A stretch of 64,000 bases of DNA from Pedobacter helvus. GTDB taxonomy: Bacteria; Bacteroidota; Bacteroidia; Sphingobacteriales; Sphingobacteriaceae. Below the pieces are notes generated by a model. That model was not told the DNA's origin, did no database searches, and saw only the letters and a list, made by a program, of their open reading frames with translations. Positions within the stretch are counted from its first letter, which is position 1; the number at the start of each line of letters is the position of its first letter. Where the stretch lies: the NCBI RefSeq assembly GCF_005925325.1, contig NZ_SRMP01000004.1, positions 1 through 64,000 of the forward strand. Direction: 5' to 3'. A program made the translations under genes and the position numbers. Positions 44,709 to 53,996 of the stretch are shown one piece after another.

Positions 44709-45390
44709 GAAATATCCGCAATTTACTTTCGCGTTTGCGATCGTCTTTTTTGCTGAGATTATCGCAGTGAAAGGTAATTTAACGGAAGTAAGATTTGTTA
44801 CCAAACCCTTGATCACCATATCGCTAATGCTATTTCTCCACTTTACGATTAAACTTAAAAGTAGGTTTAACAATAAAGTTCTTGCAGGCTTATTTTTTTC
44901 ATTGTTAGGGGATATTTTTTTGATGTTTACTCACGCGGATCAGATTTATTTTATGTTGGGTTTGGGAGCATTTCTAGTTGCACACCTTTTTTATATTTCA
45001 GCATTTTATATAGACAATACTAATAAAATTGAAGTTCAGCAAAGGTATGTTTTGCCTATTTTCATGGTATTTGGATTCTTCTGCATAGCTTATTATTACC
45101 TTTTGCGTTCGCATCTAGGCACTATGAATATTCCTGTTCTGGTTTATTCTTTTGTCATCACCATGATGGGGATTACGGCTGCGCTACGCTATGGTAAAAC
45201 CGATTCTAAAAGTTTTACTTGGATATTAATTGGAGCTATTTTCTTTATCATTTCTGATGCCGTTTTAGCTTATAACAAATTTGTAGCACGTTTGGAAATT
45301 GGAGATTTGCTGGTAATGTCTACTTATATGCTAGCTCAGTTTTTGATTACAATGGGTACAGTAGAAAGAAAGTTCATAAAGAAGAATTGA
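44701..45390 (+). CDS. YhhN/TMEM86 family lysoplasmalogenase-like protein
   Basis: A 229-residue membrane protein with about eight short helices. FSLLGDIFLMF, FMLGLGAFLVAHLFYISAF, and ISDAVLAYNKF are the family signature, the aspartates and tyrosine being conserved. Human TMEM86A/B hydrolyse the vinyl-ether bond of lysoplasmalogens. The ATG overlaps the last 8 bases of the preceding gene (translational coupling). As bacterial substrates are not known, ether-lipid turnover is inferred from the pair. Confidence 0.85.
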   Translation: MFKKYPQFTFAFAIVFFAEIIAVKGNLTEVRFVTKPLITISLMLFLHFTIKLKSRFNNKVLAGLFFSLLGDIFLMFTHADQIYFMLGLGAFLVAHLFYISAFYIDNTNKIEVQQRYVLPIFMVFGFFCIAYYYLLRSHLGTMNIPVLVYSFVITMMGITAALRYGKTDSKSFTWILIGAIFFIISDAVLAYNKFVARLEIGDLLVMSTYMLAQFLITMGTVERKFIKKN

Positions 45391-45407
45391 GATGTTGGGT
45401 TGACGTT

Positions 45408-45478
45408 TTTGTCATTCCGACTTTGGAGGAGTCTTTTAGTTGAAAAATAGATCCTTCGCTGCGCTCTGGATGACAAAG
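45408..45478. repeat. dispersed repeat-like hairpin between convergent genes
   Basis: TTTGTCAT (45408-45415) pairs with ATGACAAA (45470-45477), extended by CC/GG one base in. GTCATTCCGAC at the left and AGATCCTTCGCTGCGCTCTG at the right (45449-45468) are recognisable as the common Bacteroidota repeat (recall). It could also act as a weak terminator. Confidence 0.55.
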
Positions 45479-45529
45479 TTTCTTGAAGATTTTGCTACTG
45501 AGAACTGTGAATTGAGAACTTAAAACTGC

Positions 45530-47899
45530 CTACTTTTCTTCCTTATCCAAAACGGTAAACATCTGTACCAATCGTTCTCCATTTTGATCTGTCAAAGTCA
45601 ATACATGCTTACCAGGTTTTGGGTTTAAAGCAATTTGATGATAGTTTTTTGTAGTCCCCACATATTCTTCGTCAATATGCCAATGGATGGTTGCATTGTT
45701 ATCACGATGCGCTACGTTAAAAACAACTTTCCCTCGGTTGCCGTCAATCTCCAATGGGATGTAAACAGATGCATTAGGCTTAGGATAAATCATTTCCATC
45801 ACAGCAGTGCTCTCGTTCTCACAACCAGCCATAAATGGTGGCAACACCCTATATTCCGCATTTTTGGTCTTGTAGTAATATTCCATAGTAGGAGGTAACA
45901 CAAACCAACTTTTATGCTTCATTTGCGCTACGCTATAACACTGATTGGTAACTTGCTGGGTTGCGCTGGCATCCAAATGGATAAGCTTATGATAAGGACA
46001 CAAGGCTGTTTTTTCACCAACTGGAGGAACCCATTGTGTTATCCTCGTCTCGCAAATTGAAGAAGCTTTGTAGCCACTTTGCTTACAAACGGCTATCCTT
46101 TTCAACTTCGTTTTCGGCATCTCAAACCACTTTGATGATGGAAGTAGCCTAAAAATATCGAACATTAATGGTGCGGCGGCTTCTATGCCCGTTAATCCAG
46201 GTCTGCCTTCGCCATCGGCATTACCCACCCAAACACAAACCACATAATTAGGGGTTAAACCAACCGACCAAGCATCTCTAAACCCAAAGCTTGTGCCTGT
46301 TTTCCAAGCAATACGTTGAGACGAAGAAAATTGTTGCCACAAACCTTCATCTCCGGGGCGCATTACTTCTTCCATCGCGTTAAAAGTAGACCAAATGGTG
46401 CCGTGATCTAGCAACGAAGTAGGTTCTATCATTTCATCAACCTTTTGCTGATCTTTAACATAAAAAGCTGAAGCATAATCAGCGTTATTATACTTTCCTT
46501 GATACTCGTTGTAATGATTTAAGGTTCGGGCCATTCCTAAGTAGGCATTACTCAAATCCCACATGGTAACTTCACTACCGCCTAAAATTAAGGATAGTCC
46601 GTAGTGATCGGCAGGTTTATTCAAGGTGCTGAAATTAAATTTTTTCAATTTATCGTAAAAACGCTCGTATTTGTATTGCTGCAGCATTTTTACCGCTGGG
46701 ATATTCAACGAGCGACTTAAAGCTCTGTCAGCCGGAATGGCACCATCGTAACCCAGATCAAAGTTCATAGGGGAGTAGCCTCCAATTTGAGTAGGTACAT
46801 CTTGGATTAAAGTTCGAGGTAAAATAAAACCATCATTTAACATACTGGCATACAATAATGGTTTTAAAGTACTCCCCGGACTTCGCCTAGCCCTAATCAT
46901 ATCTACATGACTTTCCAGTTCTTTTTGCTGAGGCAAATAGTAATTGCCGACGTAACCAACCACACTACCATTTTTAACATTGATCACTAATGCAGCCAAA
47001 TTGTTAATGCCGTTAGCAGCAAATTTCTGATGGTATTGAGCCGTAATTTGATTTAGTTCCTGTTGTAAATGTTCATCGATGGTAGATGTTATTCTAGTTG
47101 TAGAAACATTTAAGGTTTTCATTTCATCCTTAAATCTGTTCAATAAATGTGGCGCATTTTGGGGTAAAGGGAGTGGAGCAGTAGGGATAGGTTCGGCTTT
47201 TGATAGTTGTGCTGTAGCTCGGTCTATTATTTTTTCCTCTACTAGTTTATCCAGTAAATTGTTTCTCTTGATGATCAATCTAGTTGCATTCTTTCCAGGA
47301 TGTACTAACGAGGGGCTGTTAGGTAACACTGCCAAAGTGGCCATTTCTCCCCAAGACAACTGTTCGGCAGCTCGTCCATAATATCGCCAACTGGCGGCTT
47401 CTAAACCAACTACATTACTTCCAAATGGTGCATTTGCTGCATAAAGCGCTAATATTTCATCTTTCGAATAGCCAACTTCCAATCTCACTGCTAACCACAT
47501 TTCTGCTAATTTTTGAAAGATAGTACGTTGCTTTTTTCGTGATAATCTAATTACCTGCATGCTCAACGTACTTGCCCCGCTGGCTACAGATTTGGCTTGT
47601 ATATTTTGACGGATAGCTCTGCCAATTGCAATAAAATCAACACCAAAATGACGATAAAAACGCTTGTCTTCGAAAGTAGTAATACATTTAATGAATTTTT
47701 CCGGAACACTGTCAGCCACCGGAAATCGCCACTGGCCATCTTTAGCAATAGATGCACTTAATAATTCACCATTACTGGCTTCTATCACATAGGAAGTTGG
47801 GGTAATAAATAGGGGTTTTGGCAATGAAAATAAAAAGAAAACAAGCAGCGCTATGAATATTACATCGGTATAAATAATTGCTTTGATTTCTTTTTTCAT
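45530..47899 (-). CDS. pbpC: penicillin-binding protein 1C
   Basis: A 789-residue bifunctional peptidoglycan synthase anchored by one N-terminal membrane helix (about residues 8-27). I use ATG 47899 (MKKEIKA) instead of TTG nine codons upstream, because AGGAG-like sequence precedes it. GT51 transglycosylase: TTFEDKRFYRHFGVD and ASTLSMQVIRL; transpeptidase: SPGSTLKPLLYAS (SxxK), SRSLNIPAV (SxN) and WKTGTSFGFRDAW (KTG). The C-terminal region beyond residue 690 is the PBP1C-specific beta domain. It lies directly downstream of the alpha-2-macroglobulin gene, as in many bacteria. Confidence 0.93.
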   Translation of the reverse strand: MKKEIKAIIYTDVIFIALLVFFLFSLPKPLFITPTSYVIEASNGELLSASIAKDGQWRFPVADSVPEKFIKCITTFEDKRFYRHFGVDFIAIGRAIRQNIQAKSVASGASTLSMQVIRLSRKKQRTIFQKLAEMWLAVRLEVGYSKDEILALYAANAPFGSNVVGLEAASWRYYGRAAEQLSWGEMATLAVLPNSPSLVHPGKNATRLIIKRNNLLDKLVEEKIIDRATAQLSKAEPIPTAPLPLPQNAPHLLNRFKDEMKTLNVSTTRITSTIDEHLQQELNQITAQYHQKFAANGINNLAALVINVKNGSVVGYVGNYYLPQQKELESHVDMIRARRSPGSTLKPLLYASMLNDGFILPRTLIQDVPTQIGGYSPMNFDLGYDGAIPADRALSRSLNIPAVKMLQQYKYERFYDKLKKFNFSTLNKPADHYGLSLILGGSEVTMWDLSNAYLGMARTLNHYNEYQGKYNNADYASAFYVKDQQKVDEMIEPTSLLDHGTIWSTFNAMEEVMRPGDEGLWQQFSSSQRIAWKTGTSFGFRDAWSVGLTPNYVVCVWVGNADGEGRPGLTGIEAAAPLMFDIFRLLPSSKWFEMPKTKLKRIAVCKQSGYKASSICETRITQWVPPVGEKTALCPYHKLIHLDASATQQVTNQCYSVAQMKHKSWFVLPPTMEYYYKTKNAEYRVLPPFMAGCENESTAVMEMIYPKPNASVYIPLEIDGNRGKVVFNVAHRDNNATIHWHIDEEYVGTTKNYHQIALNPKPGKHVLTLTDQNGERLVQMFTVLDKEEK

Positions 47900-48091
47900 A
47901 TACTTTTTGCTTCCTCTCCTTTTCAAGCAGAGGGTAGGGAGAGAAGTGTATTATCATTACAATGGTAACAATTTCCAACTCTTCTTGATATACACCAAAG
48001 GAGGAGCTAAAATGGAAAAAATAGTTACGTTGATTAAATTTTCAGCTGGTTTTGTACGATTTATAATTACCAATGTTTGGCCAAGAATATG

Positions 48092-48132
48092 AGTTATAGG
48101 TTTTAAGTTTACCTAGCATAAAACCTATAACT
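48092..48132. repeat. 14-bp perfect hairpin between the A2M and pbpC genes
   Basis: AGTTATAGGTTTTA (48092-48105) pairs perfectly with TAAAACCTATAACT (48119-48132), with a 13-base loop. It follows the alpha-2-macroglobulin stop codon by 24 bases on the minus strand. It has no T tract, so it may be an mRNA processing or stability element, or just a repeat. Confidence 0.6.
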
Positions 48133-48155
48133 GATACCTAACCACTAATTACCGA

Positions 48156-51100
48156 TTACTTAATAACCTCAACCCAATATCCTGCTTTAGCTGCGCTGAT
48201 GTTATTGTTGTACATCGCTTCGCACTGCACATTAGATAGATAAAATTTACCTAAATAAGATGCATTCAGCAACACCCTAAACGTCTTAGTTTCATTCTCT
48301 CTCAAATTGAAGTAAGTTAATACTCTATCATCTCTAATATCTTGGTAATCGTACGCAGAAGAAGTAAATGCACCTTCGTTATCGTGTAGTCTTGTATTGA
48401 TAATTTCCCAACCAGAAGGGAAAATCTGTGTCAATGCCATTTGCTCATACAAACCTTGGCTGCCAGTATTTTTCAGGCTAACCTCAGCATAAAAATCTTG
48501 TCCTTGTTTCAGTTGTGCTGGATTTAAAGTTTGGCCTTTCATGTTCTTATAGCTTACTTCCATTTGTAACAAGTCTGGATTGTTTGGCAAGAAATCGTTT
48601 TGTCCCGTTGCAGGGCGGCCTTGAACAATTAACCTTGCGAACAATACACCGTTACTTCTATTCGTGATACTTGCTTTATTTCCTTTGAAATTAATAGGCG
48701 TAGAACTATAATACTGATTGTTATTTACTGAGCCTTTAGCTCCATCTAATAAGTATTGGAAATTCAGTTGTCTTGAAGATTTTTGCTCTCCACAGAACTT
48801 CGCAATAGCCAATAAGCTGTAAGCGGTGGTTTGGGTGCTGTACCATTGGTCTTCTCCTAGTTTAGCAGCCACTTTGTTTAACAATTGCAGAGCTCTATTT
48901 TTCTGACCCATCAAGGTAAGCGTTTCCATAATCATCGCCTGGTCTCTTAAATCGGAACCATAGGTGCCGCCCAATTGCAGATAAGCCTCTACTTGCGTAG
49001 CCAAGCCTTTAGTTAAACTGTTAGCGGCACCGCTTTGACCAGCCAATTGATAAGCAGCGGCCAATCTCCATTTTGCAGCATCGGTTAAGTATTCGAAAGC
49101 TCTCAATCTGTTCATCGCCGCCATTTCTGGTTTCTTCGCCAATGCCAATACATATAATCTATATGCCTGACTTAAATCGCCACCGTAGAAATTATTGGCA
49201 TTTGGTGTCCAGTTATTCGCTTTGGTTTTTAAGTAACGTACTAGTCCGTCAAATAATCCCACAGGTAGAGCATAGCCTTTTTCTTGTGCCTCAATTAATA
49301 AATGACCAGCATAGTTAGTTCCCCATTCATCTGCTGTTGGGTTGCCTGGCCAATACGCTAAACCTCCGTCTGTAGTTTGGAAACCCTTCAGCTTATTAAT
49401 TCCAGCCTTTACATTTCGCTCAATTTGTGCTTTCTTCTGTTCATTTAGCGCCGAAAGTCTATCTAAATACAATTGCGGGAATATACCAGATGTGGTTTGC
49501 TCCACACAACCGTGAGGGTACTGAATTAAGTAAGAAATTCGTTTCTCCAAATTAATAGGAGGGATTGACGAAACTTCTAAACTGCCACTGTTGGTTCCTG
49601 ATGTACCGATAGCCGCATAGTCAGCACTCCACGATTGGTTAGGCTGTATTACCGCAGAAATCACGTTAGTTACTATCGGATTAGGATTTCTGATATCCAA
49701 TTCTACATCGGATACTGTTTTTTCTGCACCACTTTGTGCTATGATTTTAATTTTAGCTATTCCAGTATTGTTCGGAGCAGTGACATTAAAATAAGTCAAC
49801 TGATCACCAGCTTTGGCAAAGCTTAAATTTTGTCTATTCGTTTGGTTGATACGTAAATTGCTAGTCTGTAAGCTAACCGAAACATTTTTGATGTTGTTAT
49901 TGGTAGCAAAAACATTTACAGGTAGCGTGAAAGTTTCGCCAGGACCAATTACCCTAGGAACCGAGGCTAATAGCATAATCGGTTTTTTCACCTCAACTGC
50001 TTTTTCGGCTTGCCCGTAAGCACCATCATTACCAGCAACTACCATTACTTTTACCGAACCAATATATTGCGGTAACTTAAACTTGTGGGTTTTCTTTTCG
50101 CCTTTACCTAATTGGAAAGGTCCCATGAATTTTACCACCGGTTTAAAACGGTTGGCTTTGGCAGGATTGATGTTTTTATTCAATGCACCATCACCACCAA
50201 TACTTAAAATTCTTTCCAAGTTACCACCCCAAGCTCCAAGTACTTGATCAAATAAATCCCAAGTTTTTACACCTAAACCTTCTCTTGCGTAGAACGAAGC
50301 ATGAGGATCAGGAGTTTTAAAACGAGTAAGATCTAACAAACCTTCATCAACAATAGCAATGGTATAAGTCATTGCTTTACCGTTCGCCTCACTTACAGCC
50401 AAGCTGCTTTCAGTTTCTGGTCGCAATTCTTTTGCAATTGCAATTTGAGGTTTTAAGATAGTTTCTGGGTTTTCGATACTTAAAGGAATAGCTCCGTACA
50501 TCCTAATCGGCATATCATTTACCGTTTGGCTGTGCGGTTGCAACAAGGTCACATTGGCAAATACGTTAGGTGTCATCGATTTTTCAGCTTTAAAGCTAAA
50601 TTGTGTCTGACCTTTTTTGGTATTTGTCCAGAATGTTTTTACTACTCTACTGCCATTTTCTATCGAGATTAAAGCTCTACCATTTTCTGGTGATGGAATA
50701 GTTAAAGTAACATCTTCGCCAACATTGTATTTCGATTTATTAGCGGTGAAAGATAACATAGCGGCTTCGGTAGGGTTGGTGCCGTGTTCGCGTTGTGCCC
50801 ATCCCGGCCAATCAATGTAAACCTCTCTAGCCGCAAAATGACCACCGCCGTAAGCATTGCCCACTACAATTAAATATCTTCCCCATTCAGGTTCGTCTAA
50901 TCTTAAGTTCCAATTAGCTTTACCTCTAACCATTTCTACTTGCTCAGTTCTAATGAGTTTATTGTACTCATTTTGAGTGAAATTTGCATAGTTTTCTTGG
51001 TTATTTTGTTCCCACCACCAGCGCCATTGTACTTTGTAAAGCGCTACAGTAACCGTTTTATTGGTATTTAACAAAGTGCCATCTCTGTTTACGTTTACAA

Positions 51101-53747
51101 TGTCTATCTGATGGTCTTTTCCGGTCACCAACATACCAGTCATTTTATCACCTTTCGGTGATTTGATACCGAAATAACTATCGTAAACATGATAAGGAAT
51201 ACTAAAATTATCGATACTAAAATTACCTCCAGGTTCAAATACTTTAGTGGTAATATTCGCCCTCAAAATACCGGGAGCAGCCATTTGATCATTTAGATTG
51301 GTATTGATGGTAGCTACGCCAGCTTCGTTTAAATTACCTTCGAATACTGTTTTCAATTGCGTATCAAACTGTACAATCGGATTATCGAACGAATAATCTT
51401 TAAAGTTTGGAAAAGAGGTTTCGCCTTTACCCAAATTGATATCTACTGTAGCTTTTAGATTTTGTGCCGGTGTACCAAATAACCATTTCGCCGATAGGGT
51501 AGCAGTAGACACTCGACCATTACCGAGATACTTCTTACCGCCTAAATCGAAATTGATTTTGATACGATTTGGCGTAACCGTCTCGATTTTTAAGTTTTTA
51601 CTGAAGGTAGCACCACCAGCTTTAAATTTAGCTTGCCATCCGCCAGTTGGCGCAGTACTTTCTGTTGAAGTTTTAAAGGTATAGAAACCATTTAAAGGTT
51701 TGGTATTACTTTGTTTTCTAACCAATTGTCCTTTAGGATTATAAAGTTCAAAAATCACAGGATAATTAGCAGGAAGTTTCTTCAGCTTATCTTCCAATAT
51801 GAACGATAAGTAAATACTATCGCCCGGTCGCCAAACGCCACGCTCTCCGTAAATAAAACCTTTAATTCCATTCTGTACCACTTCACCGCCTACGTCAAAT
51901 CTTGATAGCGGTAATGAATTACCGTCATCTAATTTCAAATAGCCACGTTCGTTACCATTTTTAGCTACCAATAAGAAGGGTTTTCTCTTCAAAGCAAAAC
52001 TTGCCATTCCATCGCCGTCAGTTTTTACCGTGGTAAGTACCTGTTTTTGATAATCTAATAGCTCGATGCTTACACCACTTAAAGGTTTAGCAGATAGCAA
52101 ATCAGTGGCTACCACTAACATACTTTCGTCGTTTCCTCTTTTGGCAATTAAGCCGATGTTAGAAGAAAGCAAGTTTCGGTGCGCCCATCTTTCGCTGGTA
52201 TAATAAGATGGAGTGCATGGATCTTCACGATCACTCCAACGATAACCTCTTGGATAATAATTCTGATAGTTATTCCAGAAATCATCATCTTCATCTATTT
52301 TTTCACCGTAATCGTAATCCCCATATTCATTTTCTTCTCCTTCAGCATTTTCGGTACTACTCGATTGAGCACAATTGTACAGTGTATAGGCTTGCTTAAA
52401 CATGATGCTCACACGATACATTGCACCTGGCTCGGTTTTAATCAGCTTATCTAAATCAAGCGTAAAACGGTTCTTTTTATGTAGGTCTAAAGATTTGTCT
52501 TCATTTAAATGGATCGTCTTTTGCAAAATAGGTTTCGCTACTCTACGTAGTTCATTTCCTTCTTTATAATTATTTACCTGAAAAAACTGTGGGATATTAT
52601 CTTGATAGATCTTGATGATGGTAACATCTACAGCTTTTAAGTTTACTGCTTCGAAAGGCAAGACTAATTTCCCAGAGTTAGGTAGGATAGTCCCTGCACC
52701 AGCAATAGTTACCGCAGGCTTTTTATTTTCGAAAATGACATTGGCACTTTTTGCAGACTCTAAGTTTTTTCCGTTGATATTGGCAATGGTGTTGCTGATA
52801 ATCACATTGTAATTACCTTCTAAAGCATCGGGAGCATAAACCTTAATTTGACTACCATCGATAGTGAATCTTAAATCACTTAAACTTCCAATGCTAATTA
52901 GTCCAGCTAAATCTTGTGTTACACTTACCGGTTCTGAGCATTGGATAAGTACATAATCTTCTTCTTGTTGTACAGCTTTAATAGCCAATACTTTGAAAAC
53001 ATTCAATGCAGGAATTTCAAGCGTAGTTTCTCCCTGATCATCATCGGCACCAATGGCATCGCCATCCCATTTTAACGTTAAATCTGCGTTCGTTTTTTGG
53101 ATGCTATCAATCGTAAAACTAGAAGTTTGTTTTTGTGGATTGTGGTTCCATTTAATTTTTAGCTTCTGTGGCGATTTTAATGAAAGAACTTTCTCTATAT
53201 CCTGAGTGTCTTCAGCGTCAGCTGTGCTAATTTCTCCAGTTAACTTCATCAAATTCAATGAAGTATTATTTTGAGAAATTAAACCATTTTCGGTAAAGGC
53301 AATTCCAGGTTTGATTACTTTGAAATCGAACTCAAATTCTTCCAAATTTTCTTCAACTGGCAAGATCTTTTTGAGATTTAGGCTAGCCTCATACTTTTGA
53401 TCTGGCTCTAAATTTTCGTCTGGACGGAACTCTATCGTTTGAGCATCTACCCAATACGTTTTTCCTTTTATGCTAGGAGAGAAGTCAAAAAGCTTTTGAT
53501 CGGTTTCTCCTAAATCAGTAGTATTACTTACCGAGTTAGCTAAGTGAACTCTAATAAAACTCTTTTTGGAAATGATACCGGAGGTATAAGCATCAATATA
53601 TTTTGCAAACTGAGTATGGTCTTGTTTCTTATCTTTTTTAAGTAAAAAATAACCTGCAACGACAGCAATTAATACTAGAGCACCAATAACGATTACCTTA
53701 ACAGTAGGACGTTTGGTAGTATTGTTGGTAGAGATTTGTTGGTTCAT
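48156..53747 (-). CDS. bacterial alpha-2-macroglobulin family protein
   Basis: A 1863-residue envelope protein anchored by one membrane helix at about 17-36. Many MG (macroglobulin) domains of about 100 residues make up the N-terminal two thirds; the region from residue 1400 is the alpha-helical TED domain with thioester motif GCVEQ at Cys1414 and Gln1417 (the CxEQ pair), then a C-terminal MG10-like domain. An acidic insertion (DYGEKIDEDDDFWNN) lies near residues 470-490. Traps proteases by covalent thioester attachment. Its partner pbpC lies 257 bases downstream on the same strand. Confidence 0.93.
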   Translation of the reverse strand: MNQQISTNNTTKRPTVKVIVIGALVLIAVVAGYFLLKKDKKQDHTQFAKYIDAYTSGIISKKSFIRVHLANSVSNTTDLGETDQKLFDFSPSIKGKTYWVDAQTIEFRPDENLEPDQKYEASLNLKKILPVEENLEEFEFDFKVIKPGIAFTENGLISQNNTSLNLMKLTGEISTADAEDTQDIEKVLSLKSPQKLKIKWNHNPQKQTSSFTIDSIQKTNADLTLKWDGDAIGADDDQGETTLEIPALNVFKVLAIKAVQQEEDYVLIQCSEPVSVTQDLAGLISIGSLSDLRFTIDGSQIKVYAPDALEGNYNVIISNTIANINGKNLESAKSANVIFENKKPAVTIAGAGTILPNSGKLVLPFEAVNLKAVDVTIIKIYQDNIPQFFQVNNYKEGNELRRVAKPILQKTIHLNEDKSLDLHKKNRFTLDLDKLIKTEPGAMYRVSIMFKQAYTLYNCAQSSSTENAEGEENEYGDYDYGEKIDEDDDFWNNYQNYYPRGYRWSDREDPCTPSYYTSERWAHRNLLSSNIGLIAKRGNDESMLVVATDLLSAKPLSGVSIELLDYQKQVLTTVKTDGDGMASFALKRKPFLLVAKNGNERGYLKLDDGNSLPLSRFDVGGEVVQNGIKGFIYGERGVWRPGDSIYLSFILEDKLKKLPANYPVIFELYNPKGQLVRKQSNTKPLNGFYTFKTSTESTAPTGGWQAKFKAGGATFSKNLKIETVTPNRIKINFDLGGKKYLGNGRVSTATLSAKWLFGTPAQNLKATVDINLGKGETSFPNFKDYSFDNPIVQFDTQLKTVFEGNLNEAGVATINTNLNDQMAAPGILRANITTKVFEPGGNFSIDNFSIPYHVYDSYFGIKSPKGDKMTGMLVTGKDHQIDIVNVNRDGTLLNTNKTVTVALYKVQWRWWWEQNNQENYANFTQNEYNKLIRTEQVEMVRGKANWNLRLDEPEWGRYLIVVGNAYGGGHFAAREVYIDWPGWAQREHGTNPTEAAMLSFTANKSKYNVGEDVTLTIPSPENGRALISIENGSRVVKTFWTNTKKGQTQFSFKAEKSMTPNVFANVTLLQPHSQTVNDMPIRMYGAIPLSIENPETILKPQIAIAKELRPETESSLAVSEANGKAMTYTIAIVDEGLLDLTRFKTPDPHASFYAREGLGVKTWDLFDQVLGAWGGNLERILSIGGDGALNKNINPAKANRFKPVVKFMGPFQLGKGEKKTHKFKLPQYIGSVKVMVVAGNDGAYGQAEKAVEVKKPIMLLASVPRVIGPGETFTLPVNVFATNNNIKNVSVSLQTSNLRINQTNRQNLSFAKAGDQLTYFNVTAPNNTGIAKIKIIAQSGAEKTVSDVELDIRNPNPIVTNVISAVIQPNQSWSADYAAIGTSGTNSGSLEVSSIPPINLEKRISYLIQYPHGCVEQTTSGIFPQLYLDRLSALNEQKKAQIERNVKAGINKLKGFQTTDGGLAYWPGNPTADEWGTNYAGHLLIEAQEKGYALPVGLFDGLVRYLKTKANNWTPNANNFYGGDLSQAYRLYVLALAKKPEMAAMNRLRAFEYLTDAAKWRLAAAYQLAGQSGAANSLTKGLATQVEAYLQLGGTYGSDLRDQAMIMETLTLMGQKNRALQLLNKVAAKLGEDQWYSTQTTAYSLLAIAKFCGEQKSSRQLNFQYLLDGAKGSVNNNQYYSSTPINFKGNKASITNRSNGVLFARLIVQGRPATGQNDFLPNNPDLLQMEVSYKNMKGQTLNPAQLKQGQDFYAEVSLKNTGSQGLYEQMALTQIFPSGWEIINTRLHDNEGAFTSSAYDYQDIRDDRVLTYFNLRENETKTFRVLLNASYLGKFYLSNVQCEAMYNNNISAAKAGYWVEVIK

Positions 53748-53996
53748 ACGCTAATAGACTTTAGGCATGAAGATAACGAAAAAACTACGGAATTGTTGGA
53801 CAACTTTTTAATTCGCTGGTACTGATTTGTTTTTCGCTGAAAATGGGAAGTTATTCGTGGGAGCGCTAAATGTTTATTAGTAATTGATAACATTAGTTAT
53901 GGCTATAATCGCTAATTAAACAGAGCAATTTTTGGTGTAAATTGCTTTGCTTGATTAGCATATTTTTTGTATTATTGCTTTGTTTAAAAAGCAATA

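Noticed and set aside
47883..48092. Plus-strand frame of 69 codons between pbpC and the A2M gene
   Set aside because: No family resemblance, overlaps the pbpC start, and ends in the hairpin at 48092-48132.
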